A stretch of 51,061 bases of DNA from an uncultured Oscillospiraceae bacterium (GCA_944385425.1 CALWXD010000118.1:1-51061); one strand, 5' to 3'. Shown: positions 31,285 through 39,933, counted from the stretch's first letter. Notes: generated by a model not told the origin, from the letters alone. Translations and numbers: made by a program.

Positions 31285-33519
31285 TTATACGCGGACCGGG
31301 ATGTCCCGCAGGGTCTTGCTCTCCTTATAGGGACGGAAGAGCAGGTACACCAGGGCGATCAGCGCCGCGAAGGCGATGACGGTCCAGATCCCGAAGGGAG
31401 CCTCACCGGTAATGAGCCCGCCGATCTGATAGACGATCATGGAGATCACATAGGCAAAGCCGCACATATAGCCGATGGCGCCCAGGGTCCACTTCCAGTT
31501 GTTCATCTCCCGCTTGATGGCGCCCATGGCCGCAAAGCAGGGGGCGCACAGCAGGTTGAAGATCATGAAGGAGTAGGCGGTGAGGCCCGTGAAGGCCGAG
31601 GCGATGGCGGGGTAGATGCCGGAGGCGTCCTCCATCAGATCCGCCTCGCCGGCATACTGGAAGGCGATGCCGAAGAAGTTCACCACCTCCTCCTTGGCGA
31701 TGAGGCCGGTGACGGTGGCGCAGGTGAGCGCCCAGGCGCTCTCCCCGATCCAGCCCAGGGGGTAGAAGAGCCAGGCCACGGCGCTGCCGACAGAGGCCAG
31801 CAGAGAGTGGTTGGTATCGGCCACCGCGCCGAAGGCGCCGTTTTCAAAGCCGTAGCCCATGAGGAACCACAGGATAATCGAGCTGATGAGGATGACGGTG
31901 CCGGCCCGCTTGATGAAGGCCCAGCCCCGGTCCCAGGTGCCCCGCAGCACGTTTGCCATGGAGGGCGTGTGGTAGGCGGGCAGCTCCATGACGAAGGGGG
32001 CGGGCTCGCCGGCGAACATCTTGAACTTCTTGAGCATGATGCCGGAGATCACCACCGCGGCGATGCCGATGAAGAAGGCGGACACCGCCACCCAGGGGCT
32101 GTTGCCGAAGATGGCCCCGGCAAAGAGGCCGATGATGGGGATCTTGGCGCCGCAGGGGATAAAGCCGGTGGTCATGATGGTCATCTTCCGGTCCCGGTCC
32201 TGCTCGATGGTCCGGGAGGCCAGGATGCCGGGGACGCCGCAGCCGGTGGCCACCAGGAGGGGGATGAAGGACTTGCCGGATAGGCCGAACCGCCGGAAGA
32301 TCCGGTCCATGACGAAGGCGATCCGGGCCATATAGCCGATGTCCTCCAGGATGCACAGCAGGAACATCAGCACCAAAATCTGGGGCACAAAGCCCAGCAC
32401 CGCGCCGACGCCCGCCACAATGCCGTCCTGGATGAGGCCGTAGAGCCAGCTGCCCTCCGCCACATTCAGCGCGCCCAGCGCGGCGTCAAACCAGCCGGGC
32501 ACCAGCTCGCCGAAGAGCACGTCGTTGGCCCAGTCGGTGCCGAAGGTGCCGATGCCGATGCCCCATTCCGCCCCCTCGGAGGCGGCGGTGCCGTCAAAGA
32601 GGGCGGCGGGGGAGGTGCCCATGGCGATGGAGTAGATCAGCACCATCACCGCCGCGAAGATGGGCAGGGCCAGGACGCGGTTGGTGACGATCCTGTCGAT
32701 CTTATCCGAGACGGTGAGCCGCCCCCGGTTCTTTTTCCGGCAGCAGGCCCCGATGATGGAGGCGATCCAGCCGTAGCGCTCGCCGGTGATGATGGACTCG
32801 GCGTTGTCGTCCATCTCCTCCTCGCAGGCCTTGATGTCCTGCTCCACATGCTCCAGCTCCGCCTTGCCGATCTTCAGCTGCTCGATGACCTTGTCGTCCC
32901 GCTCGAAGATCTTGATGGCGTACCAGCGCTGCTGCTCCTCGGGGATGCTGTGGAGGAGGTACTCCTCGATGTGGGCCAGGGCGTGCTCCACCGAGCCGGA
33001 GAAGGTGTGCATGGGGACGGTCTTCTCCCCGCTGTTTGCCACAGCGATGCACCGCTCCGCCGCCTCCATGACGCCGCTGCCCTTTAGGGCGGAGATCTCA
33101 CAGACCTCGCAGCCCAGGGCCTCCCCCAGCTTTTTGCTGTTGATGCTGTCGCCGCTCTTGGCCACCACGTCCATCATGTTGACGGCCACCACCACCGGGA
33201 TCCCCAGCTCGGTGAGCTGGGTGGTGAGGTAGAGGTTCCGCTCCAGGTTGGTGCCGTCCACAATGTTCAAAATCACGTCCGGCCGGTCCTGCACCAGATA
33301 GTTCCGGGCCACAACCTCCTCCAGGGTGTAGGGGGACAGGGAGTAGATGCCGGGCAGGTCCATGACGGACACGTCCTTGTGGCCCTTCAGCCGTCCCTCC
33401 TTCTTCTCCACCGTCACGCCGGGCCAGTTGCCCACAAACTGGGCCGACCCGGTCAGCGCATTGAACAGCGTGGTCTTGCCGCAGTTTGGGTTGCCCGCCA
33501 ACGCAATTGTAATAGGCAT
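31285..33519 (-). CDS. feoB: Ferrous iron transporter FeoB
   Basis: The 744-aa protein has an N-terminal G-protein domain with G1 GNPNCGKT (residues 9-16), G2 NWPGVTVEKKEG, G3 DLPGIYSL and G4 NMMD, a helical GDI region, then two Gate domains and a FeoB_C segment in about 8-11 membrane helices. It imports Fe(II). The ATG at 33519 gives the standard MPITIALAGN start; a TTG ten codons upstream is also in frame. It has its own promoter region with a dyad overlapping the -10 (33558-33571), apart from feoA by 334 bases. Confidence 0.95.
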   Translation of the reverse strand: MPITIALAGNPNCGKTTLFNALTGSAQFVGNWPGVTVEKKEGRLKGHKDVSVMDLPGIYSLSPYTLEEVVARNYLVQDRPDVILNIVDGTNLERNLYLTTQLTELGIPVVVAVNMMDVVAKSGDSINSKKLGEALGCEVCEISALKGSGVMEAAERCIAVANSGEKTVPMHTFSGSVEHALAHIEEYLLHSIPEEQQRWYAIKIFERDDKVIEQLKIGKAELEHVEQDIKACEEEMDDNAESIITGERYGWIASIIGACCRKKNRGRLTVSDKIDRIVTNRVLALPIFAAVMVLIYSIAMGTSPAALFDGTAASEGAEWGIGIGTFGTDWANDVLFGELVPGWFDAALGALNVAEGSWLYGLIQDGIVAGVGAVLGFVPQILVLMFLLCILEDIGYMARIAFVMDRIFRRFGLSGKSFIPLLVATGCGVPGILASRTIEQDRDRKMTIMTTGFIPCGAKIPIIGLFAGAIFGNSPWVAVSAFFIGIAAVVISGIMLKKFKMFAGEPAPFVMELPAYHTPSMANVLRGTWDRGWAFIKRAGTVILISSIILWFLMGYGFENGAFGAVADTNHSLLASVGSAVAWLFYPLGWIGESAWALTCATVTGLIAKEEVVNFFGIAFQYAGEADLMEDASGIYPAIASAFTGLTAYSFMIFNLLCAPCFAAMGAIKREMNNWKWTLGAIGYMCGFAYVISMIVYQIGGLITGEAPFGIWTVIAFAALIALVYLLFRPYKESKTLRDIPVRV

Positions 33520-33557
33520 GATCTTTCCCTCTTTCCATTTTTGTTCCAAGGCTGTAA

Positions 33558-33571
33558 TTAGTATAAGCTAA
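33558..33571 (-). promoter_or_regulatory. DtxR-like operator over the feoB -10
   Basis: TTAG-N6-CTAA dyad. On the minus strand it contains TATACT (33560-33565), a good -10 with only a weak T-rich -35. A repressor bound here would block feoB transcription. Confidence 0.6.
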
Positions 33572-33721
33572 CTCATGCTCTGAAAAAACAGGCGGTCCGC
33601 CGCCCTCTTCCGCCGCGCCTCTTCCCCGCCGGGGCCTGTCTCGAGCCCCAGGGAAGGGTTTTGGCGCGTCAAAACCTCTTCCGCCGCGTCCGACCATTTT
33701 CGGCAGGACACGCGCCTGCCG

Positions 33722-33748
33722 TTTTGCCGGAATTCACTTCCGGCAAAA
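33722..33748 (-). repeat. Dispersed palindrome, copy 3
   Basis: Perfect arms TTTTGCCGGAA and TTCCGGCAAAA. Read on the minus strand it equals the consensus of the two copies at 20493 and 20682. Confidence 0.7.
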
Positions 33749-33853
33749 CTCCTCTGCCCGCCGCAGCGACACATCCGCATAGCGGATGTGAGGGGGGTAT
33801 CGGATTTTTGAGCTCCGCTCAAAAATCCGTATCTAGGGGGGACGGAGTCACCC

Positions 33854-34075
33854 CTAGACGACTTCTACCATCTCCGCGTCCGCCTTCCTCAGGCTCAGCT
33901 CATAGCCCCGGAGGTTGATCTCGATGGGGTCTCCCAGGGGGGCCACCTTCCGCACGAAGATCTCCGTGCCCTTGGTGATGCCCATGTCCATGATGCGGCG
34001 GCGCACCGCGCCCTCGCCCCGGAGCTTTTGCACCACGACGGTCTCGCCCACCTTCGTCTCCCGCAATGTCTTCAT
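33854..34075 (-). CDS. feoA: FeoA-domain protein (second of two)
   Basis: The 73-aa SH3-like FeoA protein shows VGETVVVQKLRGEG, RRRIMDMGITKGTEI and VAPLGDPIEINLRGYELSLRKADAEMV, all typical. FeoA is thought to bind FeoB and modulate its GTPase. It lies 29 nt after the first feoA-like gene, in the same transcript. Tandem feoA genes before feoB are common in Clostridia. Confidence 0.93.
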   Translation of the reverse strand: MKTLRETKVGETVVVQKLRGEGAVRRRIMDMGITKGTEIFVRKVAPLGDPIEINLRGYELSLRKADAEMVEVV

Positions 34076-34104
34076 ACGCTCTCTCCTTCCTGTCTGGCGG
34101 CCCC

Positions 34105-34317
34105 TCAGACCATGATCTGGCTGGCCATCTCCTTGCTGATGGCCACCCGGGCGTCCTTCACCTGGACGATGACATTGCCGCTGATCTCGCTGACCACCGT
34201 CACCATCGTCCCGGCCACAAAGCCCATGCTCTCCAAGAACTGCCGCACCTCGGTCCGGCCGCCCACCTGCTTGATGTACTTCTCCTCGCCGGCCTTTGCC
34301 AATGTCAGAGGCATCAT
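34105..34317 (-). CDS. feoA: FeoA-domain protein (first of two)
   Basis: The 70-aa FeoA-fold protein has MPLTLAKAGEE, VRQFLESMGFVAGTMVTVV, NVIVQVKDARVAISKEMA. It is more divergent than the second copy. GGGAGGG stands 5 nt before the ATG at 34317; a second ATG follows at once and a start at 34335 is less likely. It is the first gene behind the regulated promoter at 34388-34416. Confidence 0.88.
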   Translation of the reverse strand: MMPLTLAKAGEEKYIKQVGGRTEVRQFLESMGFVAGTMVTVVSEISGNVIVQVKDARVAISKEMASQIMV

Positions 34318-34364
34318 ACCGCCCTCCCGCGCCATTTGTCTTATGGGTTTTTCAAAATTGTGGA

Positions 34365-34416
34365 TTAGCCTTTCCTAACCCGCGTCTATATTAGCATCGA
34401 CTAACTCGTTTGTCAA
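34365..34416 (-). promoter_or_regulatory. feoA promoter with two DtxR-like operators
   Basis: Minus strand: consensus TTGACA (34411-34416), 17 nt, TAATAT (34388-34393). One TTAG-N6-CTAA dyad (34391-34404) fills the spacer and touches the -10; a second (34365-34378) lies just past the start site. Two operators over a near-perfect promoter point to strong iron repression. Confidence 0.78.
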
Positions 34417-34501
34417 CCATTTTTTCGCAGGCGCGGAAAAATTTTTAGGTCCCGCCCGCCAGGCCCCTCCTTCGCCGGCATGGCGGAGGCGGCGGCCCGC
34501 C

Positions 34502-34530
34502 TTGCAATCCCCGGTGGGCTGTGATAGAAT
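34502..34530 (+). promoter_or_regulatory. Promoter of the DUF2461 gene
   Basis: TTGCAA (34502-34507), 17 nt, TAGAAT (34525-34530). A GGAGGC/GCCTCC hairpin (about 34581-34597) lies in the leader before the Shine-Dalgarno. Confidence 0.7.
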
Positions 34531-34618
34531 AGGCCCCAGAGCGGCGGGCCCCGGGGTTTCTCCGGGCCCTGCCGCAATCTGGGAGGCGGGGCGCCTCCCC
34601 TCTTTCGGAGGTCTTCCC

Positions 34619-35287
34619 ATGTTCACCGGTTTTTGCGATCAGACAGTGGATTTTCTCTGGCAGATCCGTTTCAACAATGAGCGGCCCTGGTTCGAGGCCC
34701 ACAAGGCCGACTACCTCGCCCATGTGCTCCAGCCCATGCGGGCGCTGGGGGAGGAGCTGTATGACTATATGGCGGGAAAATACCCCCAGCTGTGGCTCAA
34801 CCTCCATGTCTCCCGGATCTACCGGGACGCCCGGCGGCTGTTTGGCCGGGGGCCCTACAAGGACCACATGTGGTTCTCCCTGCGCCATGAGAATGAGGCG
34901 TGGACCAGCCGCCCGGTGTTCTACTTTGAGATCATGCCGGAGGGGTACTCCTACGGCATGGGGTTCTACAGCGCCACCCCCCAGGTGATGGAGCGGTTCC
35001 GCCGGGAGGCCGCGGAGGACCCCGCCCCACTGGAAACGCTGGCCCGCCGCCTCAGCCGGCAGGACCGGTTCCACCTGGAGGGGGAGGAGTACGCCCGGAA
35101 AAAGCCCGCCCCCTCCAAGCTGCTGGAGCCCTGGATCAGCCGCAAAAACCTGACCGTCTGCTGTGACCTCCCCTACGACGAGGCGGCCTTTTCCCCCGCC
35201 CTGGCGGAGCAGGTGCGGCAGGGCTTTGATTTCCTGGTGCCCTACTACGAATTTTTCGCCCGCCTGTGCCCGGACACGGAGGGGTGA
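34619..35287 (+). CDS. DUF2461 family protein
   Basis: The 222-aa protein has the DUF2461 (TIGR02453) signatures: FLWQIRFNNERPWFEAHKADY near the start, RIYRDARRLFGRGPYKDHMWF in the middle and GYSYGMGFY later. No catalytic role is known for the family. CGGAGG lies 6 nt before the ATG at 34619; the frame is open from 34502 but without a ribosome site. It has its own promoter. Confidence 0.85.
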   Translation: MFTGFCDQTVDFLWQIRFNNERPWFEAHKADYLAHVLQPMRALGEELYDYMAGKYPQLWLNLHVSRIYRDARRLFGRGPYKDHMWFSLRHENEAWTSRPVFYFEIMPEGYSYGMGFYSATPQVMERFRREAAEDPAPLETLARRLSRQDRFHLEGEEYARKKPAPSKLLEPWISRKNLTVCCDLPYDEAAFSPALAEQVRQGFDFLVPYYEFFARLCPDTEG

Positions 35288-35373
35288 CAGAATTTACAGT
35301 TTTGTGATAATTTCCCCGGCTCCACCGGGTACAATGGTGGGAAACGGAACGATCAAAAAAGGAGGATCCTCCC

Positions 35374-36246
35374 TTGAATAAGCTCTCCAACGCCATCGAC
35401 CGGTTCTGCGTCAAGCACCCCTACTGGGGCATCCCCAACTTGATGCGCTTTATTGTCATCGGTACAGTGGCCGTGTATCTGCTCTACCTGCTGACGGGGT
35501 ACAACATGGGGATCTACCAGCTGCTGGCCTTCTCCCCCTACCACATCCTTCGCGGCCAGGTCTGGCGGCTGGTGACCTTCATCTTCCTCCCCAGCACCGC
35601 CAGCCCCATCTCATTGATCTTGATGCTGTACTTCTATTATTGGATCGGCGGGGCCCTGGAGAACCAGTGGGGGACGCCCAAGTTCACCATCTACTACCTC
35701 AGCGGCGTGGTGCTGACCATCCTGGGCGCTGTGGCCACCACCCTCATCACCGGGAGCAATACGGTTCTCATGAGCACCAGCTATGTGAACCTGTCCATGT
35801 TCTTCGCCTTCGCCGCCCTGTACCCCGACGCCCAGGTGCTGCTGTTTTTCTTTATCCCCATCAAGATCAAGTGGCTGGCCTACCTGGACGGGGCCTTCTT
35901 TGTCTTTGAGATCGCCTCCGCCATCGGCCAGCAGGACTGGGCCGGCGCCGTCTCGCCGGTGATCGCCCTGCTCAACTTCCTGGTGTTCTTCTGGCCCTCC
36001 CTCACCGGCTCCCTGCGCCGGGAGCGGGTCCGCGCCAGCCGCCAGTCCACCCGGTTCCGCCAGACGGTGAAGGCCGCCCAGCAGGCAAAGCCCTACCACC
36101 ACAAGTGCGCCGTCTGCGGCAAGACCGACGCGGACTACCCCAACATGGCCTTCCGCTACTGCTCCCGCTGCGCCGGGTACCACTGCTACTGCGAGGAGCA
36201 CATCTTCAACCACGTCCACTTCACCGAGGACGACGGGAAACCGTAA
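35374..36246 (+). CDS. Rhomboid-fold membrane protein lacking the catalytic dyad, with Cys-rich tail
   Basis: The 290-aa protein starts at TTG, set 8 nt after AAAGGAGG. About six hydrophobic helices span residues 23-210. WIGGALENQWG (residues 90-100) matches the rhomboid L1 G-x-x-L-E motif. Where the serine motif GxSG is expected there is STSYVNLS, and no His is seen in the last helices, so it is probably a pseudoprotease (iRhom/derlin-like). A soluble tail from residue 211 ends in Cys245, 248, 263, 266, 271, 273 and histidines, likely a zinc-binding module. Function unknown; it may hold or sort membrane proteins. Confidence 0.72.
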   Translation: MNKLSNAIDRFCVKHPYWGIPNLMRFIVIGTVAVYLLYLLTGYNMGIYQLLAFSPYHILRGQVWRLVTFIFLPSTASPISLILMLYFYYWIGGALENQWGTPKFTIYYLSGVVLTILGAVATTLITGSNTVLMSTSYVNLSMFFAFAALYPDAQVLLFFFIPIKIKWLAYLDGAFFVFEIASAIGQQDWAGAVSPVIALLNFLVFFWPSLTGSLRRERVRASRQSTRFRQTVKAAQQAKPYHHKCAVCGKTDADYPNMAFRYCSRCAGYHCYCEEHIFNHVHFTEDDGKP

Positions 36247-36598
36247 CCGCTCCGGCGGGGGATCCGGCATCCCCCGCCCCTTTCCGCCCCAGCCCCCTTC
36301 CGCGGCAGCAGGGCCTTTCTCCCTTGACAAGCGGGGCGGAAATGCGTATAATAGAGGGCAATTGCAAAGGAAAGGATCGGCCGGCGGCGTATGGACGACG
36401 CGGACAACAGCGACGAGAATCGAATATTCTTCTCTAATATCTGGCATGGCTTGCCGCGGCATTGGGCGGGAGGCTGTGTCTTTTTGCGCGTTTTTCGCCC
36501 CATGCGGCGGTAGCGGCGGCCCCCTCTGCAGTACATGACAGCGCTTATCCCACTGGTTCCTGTTGGCAAATTGTATCAAATAAAGGAGAGAAATTTTT
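36247..36598. other. Gene-free region with promoter and long leader of the CNNM gene
   Basis: 36250-36320 shows a GGGGGATCC-type hairpin that may end the upstream gene. A consensus promoter follows at 36324-36352. The leader of about 240 nt (36359-36598) has several possible stems, including one pairing around GAGAAT/ATTCTTCTC (36414-36434) and a GC-rich one at about 36490-36520. It matches no riboswitch I can recognise. Confidence 0.6.
36324..36352 (+). promoter_or_regulatory. Consensus sigma-A promoter of the CNNM-family gene
   Basis: Perfect TTGACA (36324-36329), 17 nt, perfect TATAAT (36347-36352). Confidence 0.92.
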
Positions 36599-37966
36599 TT
36601 GGACAGTATCCCTCAACAGCTGCTTTTGCAGGTGATTCTCATCGCGATCAACGCCTTTTTCGCCATGACGGAAATCGCCGTCATCTCCCTCAACGCCACC
36701 AAGCTGCGCAAGATGGCGGAGGAGGGGGATAAGTCGGCGCCGAAGCTGCTGAAGCTGGTGGAGGAGCCCTCGGCCTTCCTCTCCACCATCCAGATCGGCA
36801 TCACCCTGGCCGGCTACCTGGGCAGCGCCTTCGCCGCGGAGAACTTCTCGGACTACCTGGTCAACTGGATCTATGACGACCTGGGGTTCCACTCCATCCC
36901 CGTCGGCGCCCTCAACGCCATCTCCGTTATCATCATCACCATCATCCTGTCCTACTTCACCTTGATCTTCGGTGAGCTGACGCCGAAGCGCATCGCCATG
37001 CAGAAGCCCCTGCAGGTGGCCCGTTTCGCCTGCGGCGTGGTCTCCGCCATCGCCTTTATCATGCGCCCGGTGATCTGGCTGCTCTCTGTCTCCACCAACG
37101 GCGTCCTCCGCCTGCTGCGGATGAAGACGGAAAACGAGGAGGAGACGGTCACTGAGGAGGAGATCCGCATGATGGTGGACCTGGGCGAGGCCCGGGGCGC
37201 CATCGACGGCAACGAGCGGGAGTGGATCGACAACGTCTTTGAGTTTGGTGACGCCTCCGTCCGGGACGTGATGGTCCACGTCTCCGACATCACCGCCTTC
37301 TCCGTGGACGCCACGGACGAGGAGATCGAGAACACCATCCGGGAGAGCGGCCTGTCCCGTTTCCCGGTCTACGAGGGGGATATCCACGGCATCCAGGGGA
37401 TCTTGAACGCCCGGGAGTTCCTGCTGGACCGGCGCGGCGACCACCCCAAGCCCTTGAAGGATCTGCTCCGGGCGGCCTACTTCGTGCCGGATACGCTGAA
37501 GGCCACCACCCTGATGCAGGATATGCGCTCTAAGAAGATCCACATCGCCATTGTGGTGGATGAGTATGGCGACACCGCCGGCCTTGTCACCATGGAGGAT
37601 CTGCTGGAGGAGATCGTTGGCAACATCTACGACGAGTTTGACCCCTCCGAGCCGGCGGAGATCGAGCAGATCGCCCCGGACCTCTGGCGGGTCAGCGGCA
37701 GCGCCGACATCGAGGAGGTGGCGGAGGCCATGGACGTGGAGCTGCCGGAGGATCTGGAGTTTGACACCCTGGGCGGCCTGGTATTCAGCCGCCTGCACAC
37801 CATTCCCCAGGACGGCACGGTGCTGGATGTGGAGGCCTACGGCCTGCACATCCATGTGGAGGAGATCGCGGAGCGCCGCATTGTGGCGGCCACGGTCCGC
37901 CGCTGCCAGCCGGAGCCGGAGGAGGGCGAGCCCCAGCCCCAGCAGGGGTCGTCCAAAACCCAATAA
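36599..37966 (+). CDS. CNNM/CorC-type transporter (hemolysin family, DUF21-CBS-CorC_HlyC)
   Basis: The 455-aa protein has a DUF21 membrane domain (residues 1-180, [15 protein letters not shown] and [10 protein letters not shown] are typical), two CBS domains (about 200-330) with RFPVYEGD and [26 protein letters not shown], and a C-terminal CorC_HlyC domain (about 350-440). Relatives such as B. subtilis MpfA export Mg2+; a hemolysin role is historical. The start is TTG at 36599, 8 nt after AAAGGAGAG. A strong promoter combined with a long leader suggests post-initiation control, possibly by metal. Confidence 0.9.
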   Translation: MDSIPQQLLLQVILIAINAFFAMTEIAVISLNATKLRKMAEEGDKSAPKLLKLVEEPSAFLSTIQIGITLAGYLGSAFAAENFSDYLVNWIYDDLGFHSIPVGALNAISVIIITIILSYFTLIFGELTPKRIAMQKPLQVARFACGVVSAIAFIMRPVIWLLSVSTNGVLRLLRMKTENEEETVTEEEIRMMVDLGEARGAIDGNEREWIDNVFEFGDASVRDVMVHVSDITAFSVDATDEEIENTIRESGLSRFPVYEGDIHGIQGILNAREFLLDRRGDHPKPLKDLLRAAYFVPDTLKATTLMQDMRSKKIHIAIVVDEYGDTAGLVTMEDLLEEIVGNIYDEFDPSEPAEIEQIAPDLWRVSGSADIEEVAEAMDVELPEDLEFDTLGGLVFSRLHTIPQDGTVLDVEAYGLHIHVEEIAERRIVAATVRRCQPEPEEGEPQPQQGSSKTQ

Positions 37967-38051
37967 TAGAGCCCCATGCGCCTAAGGCGCGCCGCGGGCA
38001 GGGGCAAAGCGCCTTTGCGCGTGCGTTTCGTCCCGTCCCCCGCGCCACAAC

Positions 38052-38091
38052 AAAAAAACCGCCGCGCCCCGGAGGTCTCCGGGGCGCGGCG
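38052..38091 (-). terminator. Terminator of secG
   Basis: A 14-bp GC-rich stem (38060-38073 with 38078-38091) is followed on the minus strand by seven T. Confidence 0.85.
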
Positions 38092-38123
38092 CCCATTTCC
38101 GCGGAGGAATGCCGCAAAAGAGC

Positions 38124-38159
38124 GCCGCCGCCCGGCATGCCGGACGGCGGCAGGTTTTT
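38124..38159 (+). terminator. Terminator of the CNNM-family gene
   Basis: A 13-nt arm pair with one mismatch (38124-38136 with 38139-38151) and TTTTT at 38155-38159. It lies just past the secG stop region. Confidence 0.65.
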
Positions 38160-38165
38160 GCGCTT

Positions 38166-38393
38166 TTACTGGAGGATGCTGAGCACCAGGGTCAGAACAA
38201 TGAACACGGCGCCCACCCACTTGGTCCAGCGGGCCAGCTTAGCATCCAAGCTCTTGGCCTTGCTCTTGGCCAGGAAGGTGTCCGCCACGCCGCCAATGGC
38301 GCCCAGGCCCCGGCTCTTTCCGCTCTGGAACAGAACCATCAGAATAATCGCAAGCCCAACCAGCAGCTGGAGAATGGTGACAAACAGTAACAT
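38166..38393 (-). CDS. secG: Preprotein translocase subunit SecG
   Basis: The 75-aa protein has two transmembrane helices (about residues 3-22 and 55-74) around LFQSGKSRGLGAIGGVADTFLAKSKAK, the conserved SecG loop. It assists SecYE-mediated export. GGGAGG precedes the ATG. It is transcribed from its own promoter at 38460-38488. Its common partner rnr is not downstream. Confidence 0.95.
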   Translation of the reverse strand: MLLFVTILQLLVGLAIILMVLFQSGKSRGLGAIGGVADTFLAKSKAKSLDAKLARWTKWVGAVFIVLTLVLSILQ

Positions 38394-38459
38394 TTCGCGA
38401 ACCTCCCGTTTATTGATCCCAGCGCGGCAAACGGCGCTGTCAGTTGCTCACAGGTGCTT

Positions 38460-38488
38460 ATCATACCATATTGTTGACACAAATGCAA
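38460..38488 (-). promoter_or_regulatory. Promoter of secG
   Basis: Minus strand: TTGCAT (38483-38488), 17 nt, TATGAT (38460-38465). Confidence 0.75.
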
Positions 38489-38568
38489 GTGAAAATTCCA
38501 AAGAGACCCTGTTTTTTCCCCGCTTTTTTGCCATTTCCGCTTCTCCGAAGGACCCCGGCCCGCCGCCC

Positions 38569-39693
38569 CTAGGCCAGCAGCAGCGCCTCCGCGCCCAGGA
38601 TGAGGAGGAAGGCGGCGTTCCAGAAGGTAAAGACCTTCAAAAACGCCCCCTGCCGGCCGGGGTAGGCCCGGGTAAAGGCCTGGAAGGAGATGAGGCTTGC
38701 GAGGGAGGCGATCAGCGTCCCCAGCCCGCCCAGGTTCACCGCCGTAAGGAGGGCGGCGGCATTCTGGGTAAAGCCCGCCAATAAAATGGCCGCGGGCACA
38801 TTGCTGATGACCTGGCTGGCCAGGATGCCCGCCCACAGCTCCCGCCCCTGCACCAGGGAGACCAGAAGGCCGCTGACCTCCGGGATGCGCTTGAGGTTGC
38901 CGACAAAGATGAAAAAGCAGAGGAACGTCAGAAGGAGAAAGTAGTCCACCGAGCGGAACAGCTTCCGGTTGACCACCAGCACCACCGCGGCGACGCACAG
39001 CAGCACCGGCAGGTACGACAGCACCCGGAACACCACCAGCAGGCACAGCGCCAGCAGCAGCAAAAACGGCGCCAGGGAGGCCAGCAGGCGCTTTGCCGCC
39101 GGCGTCTCCTCCCCCTCCAGCGCCCCGCTCCCCCGCAGGGGCTCGTCCCGCTGGACCAGCAGCACCGCCAGCAGCATCAGCAGGGCAAGGCCGGCGTAGG
39201 GAAACACCGACCGGGCAAACTGTCCCAGGGAGAGGCTGGCGGCGGAGTAGAGGTAGAGGTTCTGGGGGTTGCCGATGGGGGTGGCCATGCTGCCCAGGTT
39301 TGCCGCGATGGTCTCCAGCACCACCAGCTTGAGGACCCTCTCCTCCCGGCCGATCATGCGGAACACCAGGAGGGTGAAGGGCACAAAGGTGATGAGGGTC
39401 ACGTCGTTGGTGATGACCATGCTGGAGAAAAAGCACAGCAGCACCAGCAGCACCGACAGCCCCCGCAGCCCGCTGGATCGGCGCAAAAGCGTCCGCCCCA
39501 GGAGGGCGAAGGCCCCCTGGGTCTGAAAGCCCGCCACAATCAGCATGAGGCAGAACAGGAGGGCCAGCGTGCGGTAGTCCGGATAGCCCAGGTAGGCCAG
39601 GTCCGGCCGAACCAGCAGGGCGGAAAACAGGGCCAGAAAAAGGGAGACGCAAAACACCGTCTCCTGCTTGAAGAAATGCACCATCCGTGCCAT
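38569..39693 (-). CDS. SLC13/ArsB/NhaD-superfamily permease
   Basis: The 374-aa protein has about ten hydrophobic helices. VITNDVTLITFVPFTLL in the first half and SNVPAAILLAGF in the second are the paired helix-break motifs of ion transporter (IT) superfamily members, and NLGSMATPIGNPQNL is strongly conserved. Substrates in the family include Na+/H+, arsenite and dicarboxylates; the sequence does not decide. It is shorter than usual (400-450). CGGAG is upstream of the ATG at 39693; the frame continues to 39753 across the promoter. Confidence 0.85.
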   Translation of the reverse strand: MARMVHFFKQETVFCVSLFLALFSALLVRPDLAYLGYPDYRTLALLFCLMLIVAGFQTQGAFALLGRTLLRRSSGLRGLSVLLVLLCFFSSMVITNDVTLITFVPFTLLVFRMIGREERVLKLVVLETIAANLGSMATPIGNPQNLYLYSAASLSLGQFARSVFPYAGLALLMLLAVLLVQRDEPLRGSGALEGEETPAAKRLLASLAPFLLLLALCLLVVFRVLSYLPVLLCVAAVVLVVNRKLFRSVDYFLLLTFLCFFIFVGNLKRIPEVSGLLVSLVQGRELWAGILASQVISNVPAAILLAGFTQNAAALLTAVNLGGLGTLIASLASLISFQAFTRAYPGRQGAFLKVFTFWNAAFLLILGAEALLLA

Positions 39694-39761
39694 TGCGATC
39701 CATCTCCGTTTTTGTACAGGTAGCGCCGGCCGGGGCGGCCGCCCCGGCGGCAAACGCCCCT

Positions 39762-39790
39762 ATTATACAGCGGCCCGGCGGAGAAGGCAA
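39762..39790 (-). promoter_or_regulatory. Promoter of the permease gene
   Basis: Minus strand: TTGCCT (39785-39790), 17 nt, perfect TATAAT (39762-39767). Confidence 0.78.
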
Positions 39791-39933
39791 GAGCCAGAAG
39801 CTTTCCAGGCCGCTTCTGCCTGTCCTTTTTCAAAAAGGGACGTGGTTTCAGGAAAAATGGAGATCCGCCCCCGCTGCGGCGGAAATTTCACGCTGCCTCC
39901 AGCAGCGGCGGGCCATCCCCTCCTGCCGCTGCA

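Larger units (their letters stand above)
33520..33853. other. feoA-feoB intergenic region with operator and several hairpins
   Basis: No gene seen. It holds the feoB promoter/operator, the dispersed palindrome copy 3 (33722-33748), and further hairpins: ACATCCGC-N3-GCGGATGT near 33770-33790 and a long GGATTTTTGAG / CTCAAAAATCC stem near 33804-33830. The latter may attenuate or terminate feoA transcription before feoB. Confidence 0.6.

Noticed and set aside
31285..34416. Fur box control of the feo genes
   Set aside because: I saw no clear GATAAT-type 19-bp Fur palindrome at these promoters, whereas TTAG-N6-CTAA dyads are repeated and well placed.
36359..36598. M-box, yybP-ykoY or guanidine-type riboswitch in the CNNM-family leader
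   Set aside because: No stretch matched the conserved cores I know; a GGACGAC-like string is present but not in the paired setting of a mini-ykkC motif.
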